A stretch of 64,000 nt of DNA from Gloeobacter violaceus PCC 7421. Lineage in GTDB: Bacteria; Cyanobacteriota; Cyanobacteriia; Gloeobacterales; Gloeobacteraceae. The stretch covers positions 930,001 to 994,000 of the forward strand of contig NC_005125.1 in assembly GCF_000011385.1 (NCBI RefSeq), written 5' to 3'. Shown one piece after another: positions 17,698 through 26,597 of this stretch. The translations under genes and the position numbers were made by a program. A model generated the notes under the pieces. That model was not told the DNA's origin. It worked only from the letters and a program-made list of their open reading frames with translations, and searched no databases. The first letter of the stretch is position 1; every line of letters starts with the position of its first letter.

Positions 17698-18790
17698 GTG
17701 AAACAGCCCTACAAAAGATCTAGTCGAGACTGGAAGGCCAAGATCGCCCTCGAAGCCCTGCGAGGAGAACAGACGATCGCTAAATTAGCTGTACGAGGCC
17801 AACTGCGGCCCGTTCAGATCTCCCAATAGAAAAAGCAGCTTTCCGAGGAAGCCTGCGATCTTTTTGCCACGGCCAAAACCAAGCAAGAAAAACACGGCAA
17901 CGCCAAAATCGACGCGTTGTACCGCTAAATCCGGCAATTGACGGTCGAACACAATTTTAAGGGCGCAAGTGCAGCAAGTTAGTGGCACAGGTTGTCTGAG
18001 AATACTCGAACGCTACGACGGTACGCTCTCGCCAAATCGACAATACAGATTGTTGGAACTGGCGCGTTCTTCGCTATACTACCGACCGGCACCGGTATCT
18101 GGGAAGACCTGCATAGGATGCGACTCATCGCTGAGCAGTGTCTGGACGCGCCATTCTACGCTTCGCAGCATTTGGCTGCCTGGCTTGCGCGAAGGATATC
18201 AGGCCAATCGCAAGCACATGCAAAGTCTGGTATGGCAGACGAGCATCGAGGCGGTGTACCCGAAGGCTGACACCAGCCGCAAAGCCCACGAACACAAAAT
18301 TTGGCCGTCTCCGTCGCGAGGAGTGCTGGTGGTGAGAACCAATCAAATTTGGGCGGCAGATATTATCTGTGTTCTGATCAGCAATAGTTATCTGTATCTG
18401 GCAATTACCGTCAATTTTCACCGTCGATACGAATTGTCTAAGTTTGTCGAATATGCTAGAAGCACGCTTTTGCGCGGAGGCTTTTCAGCGCGCTCTGCAG
18501 TATAGAATGCCGAAGACATTCAAATGGAAGAGGGTAGTCACTTTACCAAGTGAAGCGTTTGCAAAGGTATTATTTAGTAAGGGGATTAAAAGTAGCATAG
18601 ACGGCAAAAGTAGATGCCTGGACAATTTGTTTGTGGAAAAGCTGAGGCGATCATTGAAGTGTCAAGAAGTGTACTTGAAAGCTTATGAAGATAGAGGAGA
18701 ATCCCAGGAGAAATCGGTGTGTACCTGCGATTTTTCAACGGACAGCGTTTGCATCAGAGCCTGAAGTATCGAACACCACAGAAGGTATAG
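17698..18790 (+). pseudogene. Decayed IS3-family insertion sequence (OrfA and OrfB remnants)
   Basis: OrfA is recognised from KRSSRDWKAKIALEALRGEQTIAKLA and then, after in-frame stops, KKQLSEEACDLFATAKTKQ. OrfB pieces follow in at least three frames: PNRQYRLLELARSSLYYRP; GYQANRKHMQSL, IEAVYPKADTS, HEHKIWPSPSRG, VRTNQIWAADI (first catalytic aspartate); FCAEAFQRALQY; SEAFAKVLFSKGIKSSIDGKSRCLDNLFVEKLRRSLK (catalytic glutamate) and LHQSLKYRTPQKV. The region of the second aspartate is corrupted. Lower GC than the flanks. No active transposase can be made. Confidence 0.88.
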
Positions 18791-19154
18791 CAGGCGGCTA
18801 ACTTGAAGGAATGTTTACAAAATGAGAGAGGTGGTTGACAGGCGGAGAAGGAGGACTTATTTTGAGAACTGTACCACGGTTGCAGCAATGGTCAACTAGG
18901 CAGCTCCAGGCTTAGGCATGACTTCAATGTGCCTAGAGACTGTGCAAAGGGTGTGGTTCCCGCTCGGTGCCACCGGCCTGAGACCATAAGTGCGTTATTG
19001 CAGAATCGGCGCAGCGGGGTTAGTCGATGCGCCTATCTGGAGCAATGGCGATTGCTTTGACTCTGTGAAAAGTCATCTTCGTCTATGCCGGACAGTCGGC
19101 TGCTCTGACTGTTGGCTGTATCATATGACACATTCTGCCTTCCAGGAGATCTTC
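18791..19154. other. Spacer between IS remnant and FG-GAP copy 2
   Basis: 364 bases with no recognisable gene. The first part is AT-rich and probably still IS-derived. The last 12 bases carry AGGAGA (19144-19149), a ribosome-binding site five bases before the ATG of FG-GAP copy 2; this decides its start. Confidence 0.6.
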
Positions 19155-20570
19155 ATGAATTTTGCTGCGTGCCTATTGAGCGGGTTCCGCAAACCCGCGG
19201 CCGTCGAGATGGGTCTACTACCGCCTTGGCTGATCGGGCTCGGTTTGGCGGCGAGTGTGGCGTTGCCGGCACTGCCGGTGCAAGCCCAAGTTGCCTTTTC
19301 CGACGCTCAGAGCTTCTCGGTGGGCATCAGTCCCTACGCAGTGGCTTGCGGCGACCTCGACGGCGACAGCGATCTTGATTTGTTTACCGCTAATCGCGAT
19401 TCCAACAACGTCTCGGTGTTGTTGAACAATGGCGACGGCACCTTTGCCGAACGCCGCGACTTCGCCGTCGGTTACACGCCGCTTTCGGTAGCCTCAGGCG
19501 ATTTTGACGGCGACGGTGATCTGGATCTAGTCAGCGCCAATGTCGCGACGAACGAAGTCTCGATGCTGTTAGGCGATGGTAGCGGCAATTTCGCCACCGC
19601 CGTCAAATTCAGGACCGACAGCGGTCCCAGTTCTGTTGAGGTGGGCGATCTTGACGGGGATGGCGACTTGGATCTGGCCACGGCCAACGTTTACTCCAAC
19701 AACATCTCGGTGCTGCTCAACAACGGCAATGCCACCTTCGCAGCCTTCCGCAGCTTCGCGGCGGCTCAGAGAACCAAAGCCGTCGCCGCAGCCGATCTCG
19801 ATGGGGACGGCGATCTCGATTTGGCGGCGGCCAATCAGGATGCCAATACGGTCTCGGTACTGCTGGGCAACGGCGACGGCACCTTCGCGGGGGCGAGCGA
19901 TTTTGCGGTCGGCTCCGCACCGGTATCCTTGATCGAGGGCGATTTTGACGACGACGGCGATCTCGACCTGGTCGCCGCCAACGATCTGTCCGATGACGTC
20001 TCGGTACTCATCAACAGAGGCGATGGCAGCTTCGATGCTCCGAGCAACGCGTTCATCCGCAACGGCTCCTACGCCGTCACCGTGGGCGACATCGACAGAG
20101 ACGGCGATCTGGATCTGGCTGCGGCTAACAACGTCTACGTCTCGACGCTGCTGAACAATGGCGACGGCACCTTCGCCTCTGCCCTCAACTTCCCGGCCGG
20201 CGAGACGGCGCCCTTCGGCGTCAGCGTCGGCGATCTCGACGGCGACGGCGACCTCGATTTGGCCGCGGCGGTATTCAATGCCAGCACTGTCTCGGTGCTG
20301 CTCAATACCACCGCCACCGGTATACCCGTCGCCATCGAGGTTTTCTCCCCCAGGTTCGGTCCGGTCGGTACGCAGGTGACCCTCACCGGCTCGGGGCTGG
20401 CCGCGGCGACGGCGGTCACCTTCAAAGACGGGGTTGCCACCAGCTTCACGGTCGTTTCCGATAACGAAGTGCGAGTGACTGTGCCGGTGGGGGCGCTCAG
20501 CGGCCGGGTGAAGGTGACCACCACAGCCGGGAGTGCCGCCAGCCACAACCGCTTTTTGGTCACGCCATGA
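19155..20570 (+). CDS. Secreted FG-GAP/VCBS repeat protein with C-terminal IPT/TIG domain (copy 2)
   Basis: This 471-residue paralogue of 13757-15214 has the same architecture: signal peptide (LIGLGLAASVALPALPVQAQ), seven repeats of the GDLDGDGDLDLA / VSVLLNNGDGTF type, and an IPT/TIG domain (FGPVGTQVTLTGSGLAAATAV ... GRVKVTTTAGSAASHNRF). The start is set by AGGAGA before ATG 19155; the open frame extends 55 codons further but with no site. The stop lies 7 bp from the stop of the convergent TonB receptor gene. Expected to be periplasmic or cell-surface and calcium-binding. Confidence 0.9.
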   Translation: MNFAACLLSGFRKPAAVEMGLLPPWLIGLGLAASVALPALPVQAQVAFSDAQSFSVGISPYAVACGDLDGDSDLDLFTANRDSNNVSVLLNNGDGTFAERRDFAVGYTPLSVASGDFDGDGDLDLVSANVATNEVSMLLGDGSGNFATAVKFRTDSGPSSVEVGDLDGDGDLDLATANVYSNNISVLLNNGNATFAAFRSFAAAQRTKAVAAADLDGDGDLDLAAANQDANTVSVLLGNGDGTFAGASDFAVGSAPVSLIEGDFDDDGDLDLVAANDLSDDVSVLINRGDGSFDAPSNAFIRNGSYAVTVGDIDRDGDLDLAAANNVYVSTLLNNGDGTFASALNFPAGETAPFGVSVGDLDGDGDLDLAAAVFNASTVSVLLNTTATGIPVAIEVFSPRFGPVGTQVTLTGSGLAAATAVTFKDGVATSFTVVSDNEVRVTVPVGALSGRVKVTTTAGSAASHNRFLVTP

Positions 20571-20577
20571 CGGGCGC

Positions 20578-22872
20578 TTAAAACGTGCTCGAAAGCCCCA
20601 CCCGAAAGTTAATCCCCGGCCCGGGGTTGCCGTAGGAGCGCTCGTAGTAGCTGTTGAACAGGTTGAACACGTATCCGTTCAGGGCCACGGACGGGGTGAG
20701 GGGAACCCGTACGGACATATCGACGGTGGTGTAGCCGGGCAGCAGCGAACCGGGGGTGAGGCGGGCCGGGTGCAGCGTGTCGAAGGGGCCGACGTGGTTG
20801 ACATCCACCGATCGGCCCCCCGAAATGTTGGCAAAGAGGCTGGCCCGCAACCCGCCGGGCGGCTCGTAGGTGACCCCCAATCGGGAGGTCAAAAAAGGCA
20901 CCAGCGGGTACTGGGTCTGCACCAGGGCGTTGCGCTCGGCCACATCGACACGAAAGGTGCCGTCCTCGGAGTTGTTGATGCTGCCGAGCTGCACCAGCTG
21001 GTTGTTGACGGTGGCCGGATCGGGGGCGGCCACCAGACGCGAATCGACCAGGGTTGTGGTGGCAAAAGTACTCCACTCGGAGGCGATCTTCCAGTTGAAG
21101 GCGGCCTCCAGGCCGGAGGAATTGACGCGCGGGTAATTGACCCGAAAGCGCTCGGCATTGCTGCGCGGGTCGTCGTTGCAGTCGGGGGCATTGCCGTTCA
21201 GATCGCAGGCGTTGCGCACCAGCAGGTAGTCGGTGAGGTTATTGACATCGGCGGTGAAGTAAGTGAGCCGCAGTAAGCTGGTGCCCCCGGTCTGCCAGTC
21301 AAGGCCGATGTCGAAGGCGTTGCCCGATTCGGGCTCCAAAAACGGGTTGCCGATGTGGGTGGTGCGGCCAAAGAGATCGTTAAAGTTGGGGGCGCGGTAG
21401 ATGCGCTGGTAGTTGCCGCGCAGAGCTAGTCCCGGCAACAGCTGGTAGCGAAAACCCACCGACGGGTCGACGGAACTGGGAATATCGCGCACCAGGCCGC
21501 GCGCCACGATATTGCCCACAAAAGTGGCGCGCACACCGGCGGTGATCACCAGCGGTTCGAGCGGTTTCCAGGTGTACAGGGCAAAGAGGGCCGGCAGATC
21601 CTGGCCGGTATCGAAGCTGGTGATCTCACCGCTGTTTTCGCCCGAGCGGCCAAATTGGCGCTGGTACTCGAAGCCGTAGGTGATGTTGTTGGTCGGATTG
21701 AACTGCCAGTTGTGGCGGACCTGAAAGTTCAAGACGGAGATGTCGGTGTAGGTACCCGGATCGCCCAGGTCGACGCCCGAAAATTCTTCCACCAGATTGC
21801 GATCGACGGCTGCGAGTACCTGCAGCTTCGAGTCGCGCGCCTGGCCCAGGTCGCTGTCGTAGGTGAGGGCGAGGCCGTTCGCCTGGGTGACCAGGCGGGT
21901 AATCTCGAACTGCGGCTCGCCCGTGGCCGAATCGAGAAAGGGCCTGGCCGGATCGAAAATCGAAAAAGGAGCTATTCCCCGCGTGCTGCCCCGCAAGTAG
22001 CCGTCGAGGCGCAGGCGGTTGCGATCGTCAAAGTCGTAGCTCAAATTGAGGTCGTAAAATTTGGCGTGCTGGTAGGCGTTGGGGCGGTTGCCGGTAAAAA
22101 GCCCCGTTGTCGGCCGCTGGACCTGGTAGTAATAATCGTCGTTGGTGTCGAATTGGCGGTAGCCAGCGCGAAAACCGAATTTGTCGACTTTGCCGCCGTA
22201 GCTTGCGCTGTAGTTGCTGTAGCCGTAGCCGCCGAACTCGACTTTGAGGTCCGCTTCGAGCGGGCCGGTCGGCTTGCGGGTGATGACGTTGATCACCCCG
22301 CCCGCCGCGTTGGTGCCGTAGAGCGTCGTGCCGCTGCCGGTGAGCACCTCGATGCGCTCGGTGTTGTAGACCGGCAGATCGCTCAGATCAAAGTGTTCCT
22401 GGTTGAGGTTGGTAATCAGCCGCCCGTCCACCAGGATGCCGATACCGAGATTCGGCAGGCCGCGGATAAAAAAGTTGTTGTGTACATCGGCACCCGCTCC
22501 GAAGACGTTCGACTGCACGCCGGGCACGCCGCGGATCGCTTCGCCGACGCTGTTGGCGCCTTTGTCCTCGATTTCTTTGCGATCGACGGTGTAGACCGTG
22601 GTGGAAGTCTCGTTGGTGCGCGCCGGCCGGAGGGTGCCGGTGACGGTGACCTCGTCGAGGCTATAGCTGCCCGCCGGCCCGATCGATTCGATCGCCGTTT
22701 CGTCCGGGGGAGCCTGGGAGACGCTGACTGCCGGTGGCTCCAGGGCTTGGGCCAGTGTTCGGATGCCTGCTTCCTGCCGCTGCAACTCGTTTTTGGTGGG
22801 AACGTGCTCGGCGTGGACAGGCGGGTTGCCTAGAACAAGACCCAAACCTAACACCCAGACCTGAAAGCGCAT
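20578..22872 (-). CDS. TonB-dependent outer-membrane receptor
   Basis: This is a 764-residue protein. Signal peptide: VWVLGLGLVLGNPPVHAE. A short coil-like segment follows, then the TonB-box-like DEVTVTG and a plug domain (TVYTVDRKEIEDKGANSVGEAIRGVPGV, FFIRGLPNLGIGILVDGRLI, RIEVLTGSGTTLYGTNAAGGVINVITRKP). The beta-barrel then runs to the C-terminal NFRVGLSSTF, which ends in phenylalanine as barrel proteins do. No STN or AMIN domain is present. The ligand cannot be read from sequence; iron-siderophore or vitamin B12 uptake are the usual guesses. No ABC transporter or ExbBD lies nearby. Confidence 0.93.
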   Translation of the reverse strand: MRFQVWVLGLGLVLGNPPVHAEHVPTKNELQRQEAGIRTLAQALEPPAVSVSQAPPDETAIESIGPAGSYSLDEVTVTGTLRPARTNETSTTVYTVDRKEIEDKGANSVGEAIRGVPGVQSNVFGAGADVHNNFFIRGLPNLGIGILVDGRLITNLNQEHFDLSDLPVYNTERIEVLTGSGTTLYGTNAAGGVINVITRKPTGPLEADLKVEFGGYGYSNYSASYGGKVDKFGFRAGYRQFDTNDDYYYQVQRPTTGLFTGNRPNAYQHAKFYDLNLSYDFDDRNRLRLDGYLRGSTRGIAPFSIFDPARPFLDSATGEPQFEITRLVTQANGLALTYDSDLGQARDSKLQVLAAVDRNLVEEFSGVDLGDPGTYTDISVLNFQVRHNWQFNPTNNITYGFEYQRQFGRSGENSGEITSFDTGQDLPALFALYTWKPLEPLVITAGVRATFVGNIVARGLVRDIPSSVDPSVGFRYQLLPGLALRGNYQRIYRAPNFNDLFGRTTHIGNPFLEPESGNAFDIGLDWQTGGTSLLRLTYFTADVNNLTDYLLVRNACDLNGNAPDCNDDPRSNAERFRVNYPRVNSSGLEAAFNWKIASEWSTFATTTLVDSRLVAAPDPATVNNQLVQLGSINNSEDGTFRVDVAERNALVQTQYPLVPFLTSRLGVTYEPPGGLRASLFANISGGRSVDVNHVGPFDTLHPARLTPGSLLPGYTTVDMSVRVPLTPSVALNGYVFNLFNSYYERSYGNPGPGINFRVGLSSTF

Positions 22873-23050
22873 GACAAACTCCTCGGCAAGTACTGTCGAT
22901 TGAACAATCCGCTAGACCGTTAGCGATATCCCTCCGGGGGGCATCGCACAATCCCAGCGGTGCTACAAATTGATACCTTGCTGGCTGCATAAGCGCTTGA
23001 GAGCAGCTTAGTCGGGCTTGCTGTTCATCCTCCAGTCCAAAAACAGTCCA

Positions 23051-23073
23051 ACTTTTACTCACTATTATCAATA
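23051..23073 (-). promoter_or_regulatory. Possible Fur-like operator upstream of the TonB receptor
   Basis: On the minus strand the sequence reads tattgataatagtgagtaaa, which shares GATAAT-type hexamers with Fur boxes. It lies about 180 bp upstream of the receptor start. The match is partial, and the distance is long, so this is only a suggestion that the receptor is iron-regulated. Confidence 0.25.
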
Positions 23074-23118
23074 CCGGTGCTGTGAGTACCGGTCAACGGT
23101 TTGCGACGATTTTTTCGA

Positions 23119-24645
23119 TCAGCGGCCGGTCGGGGCGGGGGCGAGCTGCTGGTTGGCCACCCACCCCAGCAACAAACTCACTTCGCTCTGGTGTTGGCGC
23201 TGGATCTCCTCCAGACCAAAACTCGTACAAAAGCGCTCCAGGCAGGCCCCGGCGGCTTCGAGCAGTACCTCGTCCGGCACCAGGGCCGCCACCGTCGCGT
23301 AATCGCCCGATTCCGGACCGATGCCTTCGATGCTCTCAAACGCGACACTCAAAGGTACCTGCTCCCAGAAGCCATTCCAGGCAGTCCGAACGACAGCGAC
23401 CACCGGCACGGGCAGCTGGTGAAAGCGCGCCAGAAATGCCCGGTAGATCAGGGGACTGACGGTTTCCTCTTCCACGCGGCGGCTGGCGCCGGGACCGTAG
23501 TCTTTGCGGGTGACATAAAAGTGCACCCGCGAAGCCGCCTCGGCCCGCCGCAGGCGCAGGTACTGGTGCGGCCCCAGCACCTCCAGATAGTGGTCGGTCT
23601 GCTGGGCGGCGGGTTCAGCACGAAAGCCGCTATCGCCCAGTTGCGCCTCCAGATGGGTGCGCCGGCCGACCGCGAGGCGGTAGCGCCGCTCCAATTCCAG
23701 CGCTCCTACGGGCAACTGGTTGCCCTCGAACAGCTCGCGATCGTCGGCGGTGCCCGGCCAGCTCACCCACACCGCCAGGCTGTTGCGCATGTCCTCAGAC
23801 AGCAGTCGCGTCTTCAGCCGCCGGAAGCGGCGTACAGCGTTGCGCCGTTCGTTTCTCACCAGCGCCGTCAAACGGGAAAAAGGCTGCTGCCAGGGGGTGG
23901 CAGGACCCAGTGGCTCAGTGTGCAGTTGGCCCAGAAGCACGTCGCAGTCGTGGATGATCCCCAGTTCCTCCTGAATGCGCTTCAGTTCGCCGTGCAGCGA
24001 GCGCACCGCCTTGCCGTAGCAGCCCAGGAAAAATTCGAGGTTGTAGCGTACCCGTTTGACGGCGATACGCAGGTCGTGCATGGTCTCGACATCCGGCTCC
24101 TCCCAGCCCGGGTGCGCCCAGAGAGTACTCAGTGCCTCGCGCAAAAAAGCAGGCAGCAGGTGGTACAAGCTCTCGTCAGCTCCCCGCCTGAATTTGGGAG
24201 ATTCCAAAAATTCGGTGTAGGCCGATTTGAATTGTTCGTAATCCAGCCCGTCGAGGTAGCGCAGCATGGCGCTTCGCGCCTGGGTGCGCAGGCTTTCCAG
24301 GTGCGCCAGCAACCGCTCCAGGGCCTGCTGCTCCCCCTCCGGCAGCGCCCCCAGATAGCGCTCGCGCAGCATCTCCATCTGCACATCGAGGTCACGCACG
24401 CTGCCCAGCACCGCCGCCAGCGGCGAAAGCGAACGGCGCCGGGCGGGCTTGGGGAGCTTCAAGGCCGGTTCGAAAAGACGCAATGCCGATCGCAACCGCC
24501 GGATGCCGACGCGCATCTGGTGCAGTTGCTCCGGGTCTTCCCCCGCGCGCGTGCCCGCCTCGTGTTTGAGAATCCGGCGCGTCTCGTCCGCGAGGATCTG
24601 CAGGGCGGCTTCGCTCCAGCGGGCGCTTGCGTGAATTTTGGCCAT
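23119..24645 (-). CDS. CHAD domain protein with C-terminal CYTH-like domain
   Basis: This is a 508-residue cytosolic protein. The first ~290 residues are a CHAD domain: two helical halves each with a conserved histidine-arginine segment (LHQMRVGIRRLRSALRLFEP and MHDLRIAVKRVRYNLEFF), which bind inorganic polyphosphate. From about residue 320 comes a CYTH-like triphosphate tunnel domain (ELERRYRL, YLRLRR, FYVTRKDYG, RVEEET). The usual fusion order is CYTH first. Start at ATG 24645, where the CHAD helix begins; no strong ribosome site. Divergent from pspA. Likely role: polyphosphate binding or metabolism. Confidence 0.85.
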   Translation of the reverse strand: MAKIHASARWSEAALQILADETRRILKHEAGTRAGEDPEQLHQMRVGIRRLRSALRLFEPALKLPKPARRRSLSPLAAVLGSVRDLDVQMEMLRERYLGALPEGEQQALERLLAHLESLRTQARSAMLRYLDGLDYEQFKSAYTEFLESPKFRRGADESLYHLLPAFLREALSTLWAHPGWEEPDVETMHDLRIAVKRVRYNLEFFLGCYGKAVRSLHGELKRIQEELGIIHDCDVLLGQLHTEPLGPATPWQQPFSRLTALVRNERRNAVRRFRRLKTRLLSEDMRNSLAVWVSWPGTADDRELFEGNQLPVGALELERRYRLAVGRRTHLEAQLGDSGFRAEPAAQQTDHYLEVLGPHQYLRLRRAEAASRVHFYVTRKDYGPGASRRVEEETVSPLIYRAFLARFHQLPVPVVAVVRTAWNGFWEQVPLSVAFESIEGIGPESGDYATVAALVPDEVLLEAAGACLERFCTSFGLEEIQRQHQSEVSLLLGWVANQQLAPAPTGR

Positions 24646-24758
24646 GAGTTCGATTGAGTCCTTGGGTGTCCAATAAATAATTAAGCCGACGCTGGCAAAC
24701 GGCGCCTGCAACTGGCTACAATACGACACATTGAGAGGCAAACACTGGAGAGAGCGCT

Positions 24759-25472
24759 ATGGGATTATTCGATCGCATCGCCGCGGTCTTGAAGTCCAAC
24801 CTGAACTCTGTGGTCACCAAGGCCGAAGATCCCGAGAAGATGCTGAACCAGACGGTCAACGACATGCAGGAGGACCTCGTCCAGCTGCGTCAGGCCGTGG
24901 CCCAGGCGATTGCCAGTGAAAAACGTATAGAACAACAGTACCTCCAGGCCGATGCCCAGGCCAACGAATGGCAGCGCCGCGCCGCCCTCGCCGTCTCCAA
25001 GGACAACGACGAGTTGGCCCGCGAAGCGCTGACCCGCAGAAAGTCTTTTTCTGAAAGCGCCACGGGCCTCAAGACCCAGCTTGAGCAGCAGCGCAAGACC
25101 GTCGCCACCCTCAAGACCAACCTGACCGGCCTCGAAGGCAAAATCTCCGAGGCAAAGGCCAAAAAAGATCTGCTGGTGGCCCGCGCCCGCTCCGCCAAGG
25201 CGACCGAGCAAATCAACCAGACTCTGGGCAAAGTCAACACCGGCGGCTCCTTTTCGACCTTCGAGCGCATGGAAGAAAAGGTCAACGAACTGGAAGCCCG
25301 CTCCCAGGCGGTGGCAGAACTGGCGACCGACAACCTCGAAGACCAATTTAAAGTCCTCGAATCGGGCGGTGGCGTCGAGGACGAACTGCTTGCCCTCAAG
25401 TCCCAACTCGGCTCACAAAAGTCGCTGCCGGCTGCCGAGGCTCCCAAGCCCGACGCCGACAAGGCCCCCTAG
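24759..25472 (+). CDS. pspA: PspA/IM30 family membrane-remodelling protein
   Basis: This is a 237-residue ESCRT-III-like protein: amphipathic N-terminal helix (MGLFDRIAAVLKSNLNSVV), the conserved EDPEKMLNQTVNDMQEDLVQLRQAVA, and a long coiled coil to about residue 215 (FERMEEKVNELEARSQAVAEL). It protects or shapes membranes. The chain ends in a short P/A/D/K-rich tail, so the long Vipp1-type C-terminal helix is not evident. The start has GAGAG about seven bases upstream. It ends at a long palindrome. Confidence 0.93.
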   Translation: MGLFDRIAAVLKSNLNSVVTKAEDPEKMLNQTVNDMQEDLVQLRQAVAQAIASEKRIEQQYLQADAQANEWQRRAALAVSKDNDELAREALTRRKSFSESATGLKTQLEQQRKTVATLKTNLTGLEGKISEAKAKKDLLVARARSAKATEQINQTLGKVNTGGSFSTFERMEEKVNELEARSQAVAELATDNLEDQFKVLESGGGVEDELLALKSQLGSQKSLPAAEAPKPDADKAP

Positions 25473-25509
25473 CGACGGAGCCGACCTTCCACTGCCCAGA
25501 GCCCGTGCC

Positions 25510-25542
25510 GCAGCCCCTTTTCTGAGTCAGAAAAGGGGCTGC
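25510..25542. terminator. Perfect 33-nt palindrome between convergent pspA and protease genes
   Basis: A perfect 16-bp stem (gcagccccttttctga / tcagaaaaggggctgc) with a single-base centre (25526). It is bidirectional in position, lying 37 bp after pspA and 19 bp before the end of the protease gene. No T-run follows on either side, so it may act as a bidirectional terminator aided by its stability, or as an mRNA 3'-end stabiliser. Confidence 0.7.
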
Positions 25543-25561
25543 AGCGTCGATGCGCACCAGG

Positions 25562-26467
25562 CTAAGGCAGGAAGGGTCGATAGATGTCGCGGGCAGCCTG
25601 CATGCGGCTTACCTGGCCGGCGGTAAATTGAAACATGCAACCGTCGTCGGAGTAATCCATAAAGTTTTCGATCGGATCGAGACCGGATGCGCTGCAGGTG
25701 TCGCGACCGACGGGGCATCCGGAAGCGGGAGAACTCTCGCTGGGAGTGTCGCCGACATAATCGCCGTAGTAAGAGCAGCCGCCCTGGAAGGTGTGATAGA
25801 GACCCAGCCAATGCCCGACTTCGTGGGTACCCGTGTCGCCTTCGTTAAATGGAAAGGCACTGCCGCCGGGCAAAGAGGAGTACAACACCACGACACCGTC
25901 ATTGGTCGGGTCGCTCGAGAGCGACCAGGGAAAAGTCGCCCAGCCCAGTAAACCGCCGCTGGGATTGGCCGTATAAAAATTGAGCGTCGAGGTGGGCGAG
26001 ACCGCAAGGGCCGATTTGGCTTCGCGCTCGGCGCTTGAACCGGGCGTCATTGCAAACCAGGTGGCATTGTCGGTGCGGTCGATCGACTGCACATAAAAAG
26101 AAAAGCCGGTACCGCCGTAGGCCGAGTTCAAAACGGCGATCTGATTGTAGACATCAGTGTCGGAAAGGTTGCCTGTGGAGCCGCTGGAGATGACGTGAAA
26201 AGCCACCGGGACGCTGGCACCGCGCTGGGGGGCAGCAATGTTGGACTTGTTGCGCCGCTCGATGAGCCATTTGTCGATTCTCTGCTGCACTTCCTTAATC
26301 ACCGCCGGGTTCGGCGAAGCGGCGGCGCAACGGGCACCACTGCCGATGAACGCTTCTTTGGATTCAAAAAGAAAACCGCCGACCGCAAAACCTGGCTCTC
26401 CAGCTGCTTGAGAGGGCACGGCGCCACAAACAAGCACAGCAAACAACAATGCCATTGTCCGTTTCAT
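25562..26467 (-). CDS. Secreted zinc metalloprotease, M43 (pappalysin) family
   Basis: This is a 301-residue protein. Signal peptide: TMALLFAVLVCGAVPSQAAG. The zinc site is the extended HEVGHWLGLYHTF (HExxHxxGxxH), with the Met-turn probably in ENFMDYSDDGCMFQFT. Cysteine pairs in the GCSYYGDYV ... GCPVGRDTC region would make disulfides outside the cytoplasm. This is the metzincin M43B pattern. It may degrade external proteins. The first ATG is 26467; ATG 26455 is possible. Convergent with pspA. Confidence 0.93.
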   Translation of the reverse strand: MKRTMALLFAVLVCGAVPSQAAGEPGFAVGGFLFESKEAFIGSGARCAAASPNPAVIKEVQQRIDKWLIERRNKSNIAAPQRGASVPVAFHVISSGSTGNLSDTDVYNQIAVLNSAYGGTGFSFYVQSIDRTDNATWFAMTPGSSAEREAKSALAVSPTSTLNFYTANPSGGLLGWATFPWSLSSDPTNDGVVVLYSSLPGGSAFPFNEGDTGTHEVGHWLGLYHTFQGGCSYYGDYVGDTPSESSPASGCPVGRDTCSASGLDPIENFMDYSDDGCMFQFTAGQVSRMQAARDIYRPFLP

Positions 26468-26597
26468 TGGGTAACCACTACTTAACTCTACGGGTGGTTA
26501 CCGTAGCATCCACCACAGCCCAAAACGGTTTGCATATATACGAACAATTACTTAAATTGCAAATAAATATATAGCCAACAATCGGAATTCCCGGCGA

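Noticed and set aside
23101-24657. A 518-codon open frame on the plus strand
   Set aside because: Antisense to the CHAD-CYTH gene, which has clear family motifs.
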